From positions 1-16,214 of the forward strand of contig CAMDAY010000021.1 of the NCBI GenBank assembly GCA_945888895.1: 16,214 nucleotides of DNA, in the 5' to 3' direction. Source of the stretch: Dehalococcoides mccartyi. Its GTDB lineage: Bacteria > Chloroflexota > Dehalococcoidia > UBA2979. The position numbers and the translations under genes are program-made. This document shows, one piece after another, positions 1 to 7,224 of this stretch (the stretch's first letter is position 1; each line of letters begins with the position of its first letter). A model generated the notes under the pieces. The model searched no databases and was not told the DNA's origin. It was given only the letters and a program-made list of their open reading frames with translations.

Positions 1-134
1 CGCGAGTACAGGAAGCCCTCGATCGCCGAGCGCTCATAGAGGTGGTCGTCCTCGTACCAGCGTTCCATCTCCATGTACTGGCCGGGGGCCTCGTCCGCGA
101 GCACCAGCAGCAGTCCATCACCGACGTCAGGCAT
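1..134 (-). CDS. EthD-like / dimeric alpha-beta barrel small protein (3' part missing)
   Basis: Only the first 44 codons lie in the window; the gene runs off the left edge. The start was chosen at 134 because AAGGAG lies six bases upstream of that ATG. An in-frame ATG at 170 is possible, but the sequence before it is less convincing. The visible protein opens with a hydrophobic strand (GLLLVLADE) followed by a WYEDDHLYER segment and IEGFL. That pattern (strand, then W-Y-x-x-x-H and an x-x-GF end) is typical of EthD-like dimeric alpha/beta-barrel proteins, which often sit beside catabolic genes and bind or process small organic compounds. The gene is divergent from the carboxymuconolactone decarboxylase-family gene, so the two may share control. 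Family assignment rests on a short stretch and is moderate; no function is assigned. Confidence 0.6.
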   Translation of the reverse strand, partial: MPDVGDGLLLVLADEAPGQYMEMERWYEDDHLYERSAIEGFLYS

Positions 135-251
135 CGCGCGCTCCTTCACTCGCCGCGTCGTCTCGGTCATCTCCGGGCACGCGACGCGCGCATCATAGCC
201 GCGCCGCGCGTATCCTCTCGCCAGCCCGCCGCCGCCTCGGAAGGAACCGCC
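135..251. promoter_or_regulatory. Divergent intergenic region between the EthD-like and CMD-family genes
   Basis: These 117 bases separate two divergent starts, so both promoters must lie here or inside the genes. TATCCT at 211-216 could be a -10 element for the rightward gene, but no convincing -35 element is found 16-18 bases upstream of it. The rightward ribosome binding site GGAAGGAA is at the right-hand end, just before the ATG at 252. No clear operator palindrome was seen. Confidence 0.3.
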
Positions 252-800
252 ATGCCGCGCATCCCCAGCTACATCACTCGCGACGAGACGCCCGAGGAGC
301 TCCGCGCGGCGTTCGACGAGGTGGCCGGCGCGCGCGGCGGAGCGATGGGCGGCCCGTACGGCGTGCTCCTGCACAGCCCGGAGGTCGCGACGCGCTCGTC
401 GAACCTCGGCAACTACGTGCGCTTCAACTCCCGGCTCACGCCCGCGCAGGTGGAGACCGCGACGCTGGCCGTCGCGCGGTTCATGAACGCCGAGGTGATG
501 TGGGCCAGCCACGTGGCCTTCGGACTCCGGGATGGCGTGCGACAGGTGGTGATCGACACGATCGCCAACCGCGGCGACCTGTCGAGCCTCACCGACGAGG
601 AGCGCGAACTCATCCAGTACGTCCGCGAGCTGCTCGATGAGAAGCGCGTCACCCAGCCGACGTTCGATGCACTCCTGGCGCGCTACGGCAACGCGGGCGT
701 CGTCGACCTCGCCGGCCTCGTCGGCTACTACCTGTTCGTCGGCACTGCCCTCAACACCTTCGGGGTCGAGGCCCCGGCCGGGACACCCCGGCTGCCGTAG
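252..800 (+). CDS. Carboxymuconolactone decarboxylase (CMD) family protein
   Basis: A 182-residue soluble protein. The frame stays open far upstream, but the ATG at 252 is preceded by GGAAGGAA and begins the recognisable domain. The family includes 4-carboxymuconolactone decarboxylases of the protocatechuate pathway and AhpD-like peroxidase partners. The helix from about residue 66 (QVETATLAVARFMNAE) into E81-x-x-W-x-x-H87 is the family core. The AhpD-type C-x-x-C is absent, so a peroxidase-reductase role is unlikely and the protein fits the decarboxylase-like branch. The C-terminal helix (VVDLAGLVGYYLF, about 147-159) is also typical. True 4-carboxymuconolactone decarboxylases are usually shorter (about 120-130 residues), so the substrate is unknown. 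No other protocatechuate gene adjoins it. Family assignment is confident; the reaction is not. Confidence 0.87.
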   Translation: MPRIPSYITRDETPEELRAAFDEVAGARGGAMGGPYGVLLHSPEVATRSSNLGNYVRFNSRLTPAQVETATLAVARFMNAEVMWASHVAFGLRDGVRQVVIDTIANRGDLSSLTDEERELIQYVRELLDEKRVTQPTFDALLARYGNAGVVDLAGLVGYYLFVGTALNTFGVEAPAGTPRLP

Positions 801-852
801 GTGCGTGAGGGTGGCGGCTTGACGGGCCTCGCGCTGCGCGCTCGGGTCTAGC

Positions 853-871
853 GAGAGTGCGAATCACTCTC
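853..871. other. Small perfect stem-loop or operator-like inverted repeat
   Basis: GAGAGTG and CACTCTC form a perfect 7-bp inverted repeat around five bases (CGAAT). It lies 53 bases after the CMD-family stop and about 190 bases before the MFS start. No T-tract follows on the plus strand, so it is a poor terminator. Its size suits a dimeric-regulator operator or a leader hairpin. The rest of 801-1064 contains no gene that I can support. Confidence 0.35.
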
Positions 872-1064
872 ACCTGACGGCGCGCCGCTACATCAAGTTC
901 CGCCGGGAGTGTGCGGGTGGACGCCCACGCTGCGACCGTCCACAGCATTCGTCAGCTCGACGTTCGCTCCCCCGCTCCCGCAGCCTCGTTGCCAAGCGCG
1001 TGTACCATCCGCGTGCACTCGCCGGGGCATGGCGTCGCCACCCCCAGGCTCGCAGTGAGATCGG

Positions 1065-2390
1065 ATGGTCGAGGTGAGCGCTGCGAGTCTCCTCGCCGCA
1101 CAGCGGACGCGCCTCCGCGGGGTCTACCGCGGGTGGTGGATCGTCCTCATCTCGTACTACACGCAGCTGATCACAGCCGGCGCCGGCGGCTGGATCTTCG
1201 GCTCGCTGATCCTGCCGATGCAGCACGACCTGGGCTGGAACCAGAAAAGCATCACGGCGGTGCTGCTGATGACACGCGGCCTCAGCGGCCTGCTCGCGCT
1301 GCCACTCGGCCCGATCGTCGACCGGCACGGGTCGCGCGTGCTGATGACTGCTAGCGCGATCATCGCGGGAGTCGGTCTGATCGCGGTGTCGATGGCGTAC
1401 AGCAAGCCCGCGGTCTACCTCGCATGGGCGCTCTACGGGATCGCGACGCCGGGCATCGGGCTCCTCGGGCCGCGCGTCATGATCCCGAACTGGTTCGTCC
1501 GGAATCGGAACCGCGCCGTGGCGTGGTACTCGATGGGCTCCGCCACGGCGGGCATCGCCGCCGTCCCCGCTGCGGCGTGGGTGGCCGAGCACTACGGCTG
1601 GCGGATGGTGTGGCTCATCCTCGGCATCGCGTGCTTCACGGTCGCGCCCGCCTGCTGGGTCACCATCCGCCGACGGCCCGAGGACGTCGGCCTGCTCCCC
1701 GACGGCGACCGGCCGGGCGACCTCGACGCACGCGAGGCTGCCGCCATCGCCGCGGGACGCCCGACCACCCGGATCCGCGACGCGGCATGGACCGTACGCG
1801 AGGCGCTGCGGACGCGCTCGTTCTGGCTCATGACCGCGGGGTTCCTGCTCACCTCGATGCCCTCATCGGCGATCTTCATCAACATCTCGGGCTTCGTGCA
1901 GTCGTTCGGGTACTCCGCGATCGATGGCGCGTGGATCGTCTCGATCTACGGCGGCGGCGTCTTCGCGGGGCGGTGGGTGTGGGCGTGGTTGCTCGGGCGG
2001 ATCGGGCTCTACCGGACGATGGTGGCGTTCGCGGTGATCTACACGGTCTCGATCGTGCTCTTCACGTTCCAGCAGACCTACACCGGGATCGCGATCACCA
2101 CCCTGTGGCTCGGTGTCGCCGTGTCTGGATCGCAGCTGCTCAACGTGCAGGCGATCCCCGACTACTACGGACGCAGCATCGTCGGATCGCTCACGGGATT
2201 CTCGACGGTCGCAAACACCGCCGTCGGCGGCATGGCGCCGCTGATCACTGCCGCGGTGTTCGACGCAACCGGCGGCTACGTCCCGGCGTTCCTGGCGTTC
2301 GCGGCGGTCTGCGTCGTCGCCGCGATCGCCTTCGCCCTCTCGCCGCCGCCGATGCACCCCAGCAAACGAGGCGTACCGGCGGTCGTCTGA
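1065..2390 (+). CDS. MFS transporter, 12-TM, monocarboxylate/oxalate-formate-carrier-like
   Basis: A 441-residue inner-membrane carrier of the major facilitator superfamily, probably moving a small organic acid by proton or anion coupling. The first membrane span starts near residue 24 (WWIVLISYYTQL). A motif-A-like loop PIVDRHGSR (about 83-91) joins spans 2 and 3. A cytoplasmic loop carries RRRPEDVGLLPDG (about 202-214), which is characteristic of the branch with monocarboxylate-type and oxalate/formate-type carriers. The second six-span bundle begins near residue 250 (SFWLMTAGFLL). The start at 1065 puts a short charged tail before span 1; the upstream ribosome binding site is weak. The gene ends 64 bases before the DUF6282 gene, same strand, so the two are plausibly cotranscribed and the carrier may import that enzyme's substrate. 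The substrate cannot be read from sequence. Confidence 0.9.
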   Translation: MVEVSAASLLAAQRTRLRGVYRGWWIVLISYYTQLITAGAGGWIFGSLILPMQHDLGWNQKSITAVLLMTRGLSGLLALPLGPIVDRHGSRVLMTASAIIAGVGLIAVSMAYSKPAVYLAWALYGIATPGIGLLGPRVMIPNWFVRNRNRAVAWYSMGSATAGIAAVPAAAWVAEHYGWRMVWLILGIACFTVAPACWVTIRRRPEDVGLLPDGDRPGDLDAREAAAIAAGRPTTRIRDAAWTVREALRTRSFWLMTAGFLLTSMPSSAIFINISGFVQSFGYSAIDGAWIVSIYGGGVFAGRWVWAWLLGRIGLYRTMVAFAVIYTVSIVLFTFQQTYTGIAITTLWLGVAVSGSQLLNVQAIPDYYGRSIVGSLTGFSTVANTAVGGMAPLITAAVFDATGGYVPAFLAFAAVCVVAAIAFALSPPPMHPSKRGVPAVV

Positions 2391-2454
2391 CCCGCCCCCG
2401 GCGAGTGTTGCTGTATCGTGCCGCGAGACATCCGCCTGACGGAAGGGAACCACC

Positions 2455-3330
2455 GTGCCCACGTCCTATCGCGCCGAATCGCTCTCCGAGCTCAGCGAAG
2501 ACGCCCGCGAACTGCTTCGCGGCGCGATCGATGTGCACGCGCACTGGTCACCCGATCCGTTCGCGGAGCGCAAGATGGACGCGCGCGCCCTGGTGCACGC
2601 GGCCGTCGACGCGGGCATGGCGGGCATCGTCCTGAAGAGCCACGAGTTTCCGACGCAGCTCCTCGCGTGGGCGCTGCAGGCGGAGGTTCCGACGCTCAAG
2701 GTGCACGGCGCGATCGCACTCGACCACCAGGTCGGGGGGCTGAACCCCGACGCGCTCGATGCGGCGCTGCGTATCGGCACGAGCGTGGTCTGGTTCCCGA
2801 CCTTCGACAGCGTCTGGTCGCACGAGCGCTTCGGGCGCTGGAACGCGAAGGCCCCCGCGATCACCGTCCTTGACGCCTCGGGTGCGTTGATCCCCGTCGT
2901 GCACGAACTGCTTGATCTGATCGCGGAGCACAGTGCCACGCTTTGCAGCGGCCACCTCTCGCCCACCGAGACGCTCGCCCTCGTGCGGGAGTCGCGCCGC
3001 CGCGGCATCCGCTCGATCGTGTCGCACGCCACGCCGTTCTTCATCCCGGTCGAGGTGCAGACAGAGCTGGCGAGCCTCGGTGCGTTCGTGGAGCAGGCTG
3101 GCACCAACTCCTTCCGCGAGGGCGGCGACGAGGCTGCCGCTGCGATGATCGCGGACGTACGCGCGGTCGGGGCGGAGCACGTCATCCTGTCGACAGATCT
3201 CGGCCAGGCGCCGAACCCGCCGGCCCCTTCCGGCTTCGGCTCATGGATGGAGCGCTTCCTCGACGCCGGGTTCAGCAAGGACGACGTCCGCCGGATGGTG
3301 CAGACGAACCCCGCCGAGGTGCTCGGCTAG
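2455..3330 (+). CDS. DUF6282 family protein, amidohydrolase-like metal hydrolase
   Basis: A 291-residue soluble protein starting at a GTG with GGAAGGG about eight bases upstream. It looks like DUF6282, an uncharacterised family related to the amidohydrolase TIM barrels. The expected metal ligands can be placed in order: D26-V-H28-A-H30 at strand 1, H167 in SGHLS, H191 in SHATPF, and D248 in LSTDLGQ. The usual strand-4 lysine is not obvious; K61 and H63 (VLKSHE) come too early for it. The alternation of strands and helices fits an eight-fold barrel, and the C-terminus (RRMVQTNPAEVLG) is like the closing helix of many amidohydrolases. It follows the MFS carrier closely on the same strand, suggesting hydrolysis of an imported compound. 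Substrate unknown; the metal-hydrolase role is inferred from the ligand pattern. Confidence 0.8.
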   Translation: MPTSYRAESLSELSEDARELLRGAIDVHAHWSPDPFAERKMDARALVHAAVDAGMAGIVLKSHEFPTQLLAWALQAEVPTLKVHGAIALDHQVGGLNPDALDAALRIGTSVVWFPTFDSVWSHERFGRWNAKAPAITVLDASGALIPVVHELLDLIAEHSATLCSGHLSPTETLALVRESRRRGIRSIVSHATPFFIPVEVQTELASLGAFVEQAGTNSFREGGDEAAAAMIADVRAVGAEHVILSTDLGQAPNPPAPSGFGSWMERFLDAGFSKDDVRRMVQTNPAEVLG

Positions 3331-3340
3331 CCCCCTCGCA

Positions 3341-3353
3341 CCGCCTCGGGCGG
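3341..3353 (+). terminator. Weak terminator-like hairpin after the DUF6282 gene
   Basis: CCGCC-TCG-GGCGG begins 11 bases after the stop codon. The stem is only five G:C pairs and no T-run follows, so it may be a pause or RNA-end hairpin. Further downstream, GCGCGCCGC (3365-3373) and GCGGCGCGC (3405-3413) are also complementary across a 31-base loop. Confidence 0.35.
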
Positions 3354-3452
3354 TCGTGGGCAGCGCGCGCCGCCCAGACTCGGACACCCCACGGCACATC
3401 TGCGGCGGCGCGCCGCGCGTACCTCCCTCAGCAGCAGTCATATCCGCCGTGT

Positions 3453-3489
3453 TATAACCCGCTATCGGCATCGGACGCTGGACGTCCGA
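3453..3489 (+). promoter_or_regulatory. Candidate promoter element and leader stem-loop of the solute-binding protein gene
   Basis: TATAAC at 3453-3458 is a good -10 candidate, although no convincing -35 lies 16-18 bases upstream. Downstream, TCGGACG (3471-3477) and CGTCCGA (3483-3489) form a perfect 7-bp stem with a five-base loop. This stem would lie in the leader, about 13 bases before the GAAGGAGG ribosome binding site at 3501-3508. It could be an operator or an mRNA-stabilising or translation-modulating hairpin. Confidence 0.4.
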
Positions 3490-3517
3490 CTACGGCCGTC
3501 GAAGGAGGGACTCCACC

Positions 3518-5299
3518 GTGGGCAACACTGGCTACTGGTCACTTCAATCACGGGTATCGCGACGCTCGGTTCTGCGCGGTAGCGCGGCAGGCGCCGTCGG
3601 GCTCGCCGGGGCGGCCCTGATCGGCTGTAGCAGCGGCAAGAGCACGCCCGCCCCCGCTGGCACCGCGGTGCAGGGCACGGCGACCGCCGTCGTCGGCGGT
3701 GCGCAGGCCAGGCGAGGTGGCACGCTCCGTATGGCCGGGCAGCTCTCCGGCGACGTACCGGGCCTCGACCTCGACCGCGTCGGCGGCTCCGCGATGGGCT
3801 CCATCGCGAACATCACCGGCGTGAAGCCGGTCCAGTGGGACGAGCGCCCCGACAGCCCGGGCCCCGTGGAAAACGTCATCCCCGACCTCGCCGAGTCGTG
3901 GGAAACGCCGGATCAGGGTCTCACGTGGAACTTCAAGCTCCGCAAGAACGCGAAGACCTCCGACGGCCTGGAGGTGAAAGCCTCCGACGTGGTCTGGACC
4001 CTGGAACGCCAGACCGCCATCAAGACTCCGACCGGCGGCTTGCAGGTGAACTTCCCAGGCCTCTACACGGGTAAGAAGCCCAACGCGACCGCCATCGACG
4101 ACTACACGCTGCAGATCAAGATCCCGAAGCCCGACGCCGACATGCTCTCACTGATGGGCCAGCACACCTGGGCCGTGGAGCACAAAGAGGTCATCACCAA
4201 GAAGGGCACCGACCTCGGCAAGACCGCGCCGGGCTACGGTGACATCACGGGGGTCGACCAGATCCGGGGCGGTGGTCCCTACTACCCGACCGAGTACGTC
4301 CCCGCCTCCGGCTTCAAGCTGAAGCGCAATCCGAACTTCTATGACAGCAACGTCGCGTACCTGGACGGGATCGACCACCCGCTGATCTTGGACCCGGCGG
4401 CCGCCGCCGCGGCTCTCCAGGCGGGCCAGCTCGATGCGTTCGGCCCGCTCACGCAGTTCTCCACGCAGCAGGGACTGGAGTTGGAGAAGGCGGCGAACCT
4501 GCAGGTCAACTGGCAGCCCTGCATGGTGTGGAACCCGTGGATCTTCGACATGACGCAGGCGCCGTTCAACGACGCTCGCAACCGCTCCGCCGTCGCGAAG
4601 GCCGTCGACCGCGAGTCGTGGGTCAAGAACCTGTACGGTGGCCGGGGTCGCAACGGCGCGATGGTGCTCCCGTGGCTCACCTACTGGGCCCTCGAGGCAT
4701 CGAAGATGGGCCCGGACGGTGACCCCTCGTTCAAGTACGACCCCGCCGAGTCGAAGAAGCTGCTCATGGCGGCGGGCAACGAGAAGCTCAGCTTCCCGCT
4801 GCAGACCTCCAACATCGGCGCGTACACCGTGACCTACCCCTTCGCCGACCTGATGAAGTCGATGCTCGCGAACGTCGGCGTGACGATGGACATCAAGATC
4901 GTCGAGTACGCGTCCCACCTGAGGAACACCGACGCGGCGAAGAAGGGCGTGTACCAGTCCTTCATCGTGCGACCGGACATCCAGACCTACGCCTTCGCGC
5001 AGATGGGCGGCGGCGGCGCGCTGGTCGGTGCGAGCATGGACAGCTGGGGTGCCGCGAAGAAGAACGACAAGGAGTACCAATCGTTCCTCGAGGTGATGGA
5101 CAAGCAGCAGTTCACCCAGGATCGCAACGCCCGCCGGGAACTCATCTACGACATGCAGAAGCGCGTGGCGAAGAACGTGTGGAACTTCTACTGGCCGGCG
5201 CCGGACTCCCCCGTCGTCTCGAACAAGAAGGTCCACAACTTCCGCCCGCCTCCGGGCTGGAACTGGAACATCATGAAGTACGTCTGGAAGGAATCCTAA
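3518..5299 (+). CDS. ABC transporter substrate-binding protein, family 5, Tat lipoprotein
   Basis: A 593-residue extracellular binding protein of the SBP_bac_5 family, which captures peptides, nickel, sugars or other solutes for an ABC importer. The GTG start at 3518 has GAAGGAGG at good spacing. The N-terminus has a twin-arginine motif S14-R15-R16-S-V-L followed by a hydrophobic stretch and a lipobox L34-I-G-C37, so the mature protein should be exported folded by Tat and anchored by a lipidated C37. A low-complexity linker (about 41-66) leads to the domain start GGTLR (67-71). The family signatures GGGPYY (about 251) and LKRNPNFYD (about 268-276) are present. No permease or ATPase gene lies in the window, and strong terminators follow immediately, so it appears to be an orphan binding protein whose partners are elsewhere. 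Ligand unknown. Confidence 0.92.
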   Translation: MGNTGYWSLQSRVSRRSVLRGSAAGAVGLAGAALIGCSSGKSTPAPAGTAVQGTATAVVGGAQARRGGTLRMAGQLSGDVPGLDLDRVGGSAMGSIANITGVKPVQWDERPDSPGPVENVIPDLAESWETPDQGLTWNFKLRKNAKTSDGLEVKASDVVWTLERQTAIKTPTGGLQVNFPGLYTGKKPNATAIDDYTLQIKIPKPDADMLSLMGQHTWAVEHKEVITKKGTDLGKTAPGYGDITGVDQIRGGGPYYPTEYVPASGFKLKRNPNFYDSNVAYLDGIDHPLILDPAAAAAALQAGQLDAFGPLTQFSTQQGLELEKAANLQVNWQPCMVWNPWIFDMTQAPFNDARNRSAVAKAVDRESWVKNLYGGRGRNGAMVLPWLTYWALEASKMGPDGDPSFKYDPAESKKLLMAAGNEKLSFPLQTSNIGAYTVTYPFADLMKSMLANVGVTMDIKIVEYASHLRNTDAAKKGVYQSFIVRPDIQTYAFAQMGGGGALVGASMDSWGAAKKNDKEYQSFLEVMDKQQFTQDRNARRELIYDMQKRVAKNVWNFYWPAPDSPVVSNKKVHNFRPPPGWNWNIMKYVWKES

Positions 5300-5308
5300 C
5301 ACTGTCTC

Positions 5309-5324
5309 GCCCGCCTCGGCGGGC
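5309..5324 (+). terminator. First hairpin after the solute-binding protein gene
   Basis: GCCCGC-CTCG-GCGGGC forms a 6-bp all-G:C stem beginning nine bases after the stop. It has no T-tract and probably works with the larger hairpin just downstream. Confidence 0.5.
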
Positions 5325-5340
5325 ACGAGGGGCCTCGAAC

Positions 5341-5372
5341 GAACGGCCCGCGACTCACGTCGCGGGCCGTTC
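5341..5372 (+). terminator. Strong rho-independent-type terminator
   Basis: A perfect 14-bp stem (GAACGGCCCGCGAC paired with GTCGCGGGCCGTTC) closes a four-base loop TCAC. The U-tract is short (TTCTCGT). It ends the solute-binding protein unit and separates it from the next promoter, which starts 24 bases later. It shares the ACGGCCCG core with the terminator at 7147-7176. Confidence 0.8.
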
Positions 5373-5395
5373 TCGTGCACGCCCGGCGGCGCTTT

Positions 5396-5427
5396 TTGAC
5401 GTCCTCGATATCACGCGCCTAATATCG
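5396..5427 (+). promoter_or_regulatory. Sigma70-type promoter with overlapping inverted repeat
   Basis: TTGACG (5396-5401), an 18-base spacer and TAATAT (5420-5425) make the best promoter in the window. An inverted repeat CGATAT (5406-5411) / ATATCG (5422-5427) with a ten-base gap lies across the spacer and covers the -10 element. A dimeric repressor bound there would block RNA polymerase. The promoter drives the thiolase-like/DUF35 operon, giving a leader of about 65 bases with GAAGGGGG before the ATG at 5496. Confidence 0.7.
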
Positions 5428-5495
5428 CGCGGCTTCGCCGAGGCGAGTGATCCTCGACCACGGATCCGCCCGGCGGCAGCGCGAAGGGGGATGGC

Positions 5496-6707
5496 ATGGC
5501 CCGTACTGTCGAGCACGATCGACTCAAGGCGCTGAAGGACACAGTGTCCGTTGTCGGCGTCGGCGAGAGCGACTACCTGAAGGACTACCGCGCAGGCGCC
5601 AAGGGCAACGCGACCGAGAAGGGCTCCGGTGCGATGAACTCGTACCAGCTCGCGGCCACCGCTCTCAAACGCGCCCTCGATGATGCCGGGCTGACGAAGG
5701 ACGACATCGACGGCCTCGTCGTCGGCGGACCGATGTCGACGGAGCGCACCTGCGAGGTCCTCGGCATCAACGCGTCGTGGTGTGTGTCGGGCGACGCGCC
5801 TCGAGGCATCCACGCCGCGGTGCAGGCGATCAACGCCGGACTCTGCCACACCGTTGCGCTCGTGTACGGCAACGCGCAGCGCTCGAACGACACCGCGTAC
5901 GGCGGCCCGCGCGCCAGCGGCGACGGCATCCTGTCGTACGTCTACTACGCACCGTGGGGCATGACCTCGCAGGGCGGCCTCTACTCGATGATGTTCCGCC
6001 GCCACCAGCTGGTGTACGGGACGACCGAGGAGCAACTGGGCGCCGTGTCCGTCGCCTTCCGCAAGCACGCGTCGATGAACCCGAACGCCGTGATGTACGA
6101 GAAGCCGATCACGATCGAGGACTACATGAACGCCCGCTACATCAGCGAGCCGTTCCACCTCTTCGACTACTGCCTGATCAACGACGGCGGCGTGGCGTTC
6201 ATCCTCCAACGCTCCGACATGGACAACGGCAAGAACCCGAAGGTGAACATCTCCGGCCTCGGCTGGTCCGAGATGGACATCGACTCCACGCAGCTCCGCC
6301 CGCGCCTGAAGGACTTCTACTACCCCGCGCACAAGAACGTGCGCGAGCAGATCTACCCGATGTCCGGCGTGACGCCGAAGGACGTGGACGTCTACGCGAC
6401 GTACGACTCCTTCTCCACGCACCTGCTGTTCAGCCTCGAGGGCTTCGGCTTCTGCGGCGAGGGCGAGGGTGGCGCGTTCATCCAGAACGGACGGATCGAG
6501 ATCGGCGGCGAGATCCCGTGCAATACCTCGGGCGGCATGCTGTCCGAGTCGTATATGCAGTCGTGGAACCACCAACCCGAGCTCGTCAGGCAACTCCGCC
6601 ATGCGTACGACGGCGGGCCTCGACAGGTGAAGGACGCCGAGGTGGCCCAGTACGTCCACGACGTGGCGGGCAAGTGCCTGAGCGTCGTGTACACGAGGGG
6701 GAACTAA
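5496..6707 (+). CDS. Thiolase-fold protein with substituted active site, possible Ltp2-like aldolase
   Basis: A 403-residue cytoplasmic thiolase-superfamily protein of the SCP-x-like branch. The ATG at 5496 has GAAGGGGG five bases upstream; an out-of-frame ATG at 5491 is ignored. The N-terminal half has VSVVGVGESDY (about 17-27) and the helix ALKRALDDAGLTKDDIDGLVVG (about 56-77, family-typical). Where a thiolase has N-E-A-F the protein has Y303-D-S-F. Where the thiolase GGxxxxGHP carries its His it has G346-G-M-L-S-E-S-Y353. The C-terminal Cys-Gly-Gly motif is replaced by GKCLSVVY. C96 (WCVSG) lies near the nucleophile region but is two residues off the usual distance to the following I-x-x-G. 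Tyrosines at those two sites are, as I recall, the catalytic pair of Ltp2 steroid side-chain aldolases, which need a DUF35 partner; one is encoded three bases downstream. So a retro-aldol or other non-thiolase C-C reaction on a CoA ester is likelier than thiolysis. Exact reaction unproven. Confidence 0.85.
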   Translation: MARTVEHDRLKALKDTVSVVGVGESDYLKDYRAGAKGNATEKGSGAMNSYQLAATALKRALDDAGLTKDDIDGLVVGGPMSTERTCEVLGINASWCVSGDAPRGIHAAVQAINAGLCHTVALVYGNAQRSNDTAYGGPRASGDGILSYVYYAPWGMTSQGGLYSMMFRRHQLVYGTTEEQLGAVSVAFRKHASMNPNAVMYEKPITIEDYMNARYISEPFHLFDYCLINDGGVAFILQRSDMDNGKNPKVNISGLGWSEMDIDSTQLRPRLKDFYYPAHKNVREQIYPMSGVTPKDVDVYATYDSFSTHLLFSLEGFGFCGEGEGGAFIQNGRIEIGGEIPCNTSGGMLSESYMQSWNHQPELVRQLRHAYDGGPRQVKDAEVAQYVHDVAGKCLSVVYTRGN

Positions 6708-6710
6708 GTC

Positions 6711-7127
6711 ATGGCGACGCAACGCCCCGTCCGGGTGATGGATCCCTTCGCGCGCGAGTTCTGGGAGTACGCCGAGAAGAAGGAACTGCGCATGCAGAAG
6801 TGCGGCGAGTGCAAGAAGTTGCGCTGGCCGGCCGCTGCTGTCTGCGACAAGTGCCTCTCGTCCGAGTACTCCTGGGAGCAGCTCTCCGGCAAGGGGCAGG
6901 TGCTCTCGTGGATCGTCTTCCACCGCCAGTACTTCCCCGAGTACCCGGCGCCCCACCCCGCGGTGGCCGTCGAGCTCGCCGAGGGCCCGATCTTCGTCTG
7001 CTGCATGCCGCCGGAGTTCGAGGGCAAGGATCTCGCCGACGCCCTGCCGATGGAGCTGACCTGGCTCGACGCCGAGGATCGCTTCGGTGAGTACAACCTG
7101 CCGGTCTTCAAGCCCGCAGGGAAGTAA
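6711..7127 (+). CDS. DUF35 zinc-ribbon/OB-fold protein, partner of the thiolase-like protein
   Basis: A 138-residue protein with the DUF35 layout: an N-terminal helix (EFWEYAEKKEL, about 16-26), a rubredoxin-like zinc ribbon with C31-x2-C34 and C45-x2-C48, then an OB-fold beginning at GKGQVLSWIVFHR. In other systems these proteins bind the CoA part of the substrate and form a complex with thiolase-like enzymes, as in Ltp2-ChsH2 aldolases and some acyl-CoA synthases. The gene starts three bases after the thiolase-like stop codon and is followed by a strong terminator, so the two are one operon and almost certainly one complex. All four zinc-binding cysteines are intact. It is a free-standing DUF35 protein, not fused to a MaoC hydratase domain as in ChsH2. 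Confidence 0.93.
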   Translation: MATQRPVRVMDPFAREFWEYAEKKELRMQKCGECKKLRWPAAAVCDKCLSSEYSWEQLSGKGQVLSWIVFHRQYFPEYPAPHPAVAVELAEGPIFVCCMPPEFEGKDLADALPMELTWLDAEDRFGEYNLPVFKPAGK

Positions 7128-7146
7128 TCGCGTACGCGCGAACATT

Positions 7147-7179
7147 GAGACGGCCCGGAGTGATCCGGGCCGTCTCTTT
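7147..7179 (+). terminator. Rho-independent terminator of the thiolase-like/DUF35 operon
   Basis: A perfect 13-bp stem (GAGACGGCCCGGA with TCCGGGCCGTCTC) around the loop GTGA is followed by TTT. It begins 19 bases after the DUF35 stop. Confidence 0.85.
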
Positions 7180-7209
7180 GCGTACATCGTTCCGCGATGG
7201 GTGCGGCGG

Positions 7210-7224
7210 TATGCTCGTGCCATG
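7210..7224 (+). promoter_or_regulatory. -10 element immediately before an ATG, leaderless start candidate
   Basis: TATGCT (7210-7215) lies six bases before the ATG at 7222. No ribosome binding site is present and the operon terminator ends only about 40 bases upstream. Transcription starting the normal 6-8 bases after a -10 would begin at or beside the ATG, giving a leaderless mRNA. No good -35 is seen 16-18 bases upstream of it. Confidence 0.45.

Noticed and set aside
4148..5380. A 410-codon open frame on the minus strand opposite the solute-binding protein
   Set aside because: No domain, composition of a GC-shadow, and it overlaps a clear family-5 binding protein gene and its terminators.
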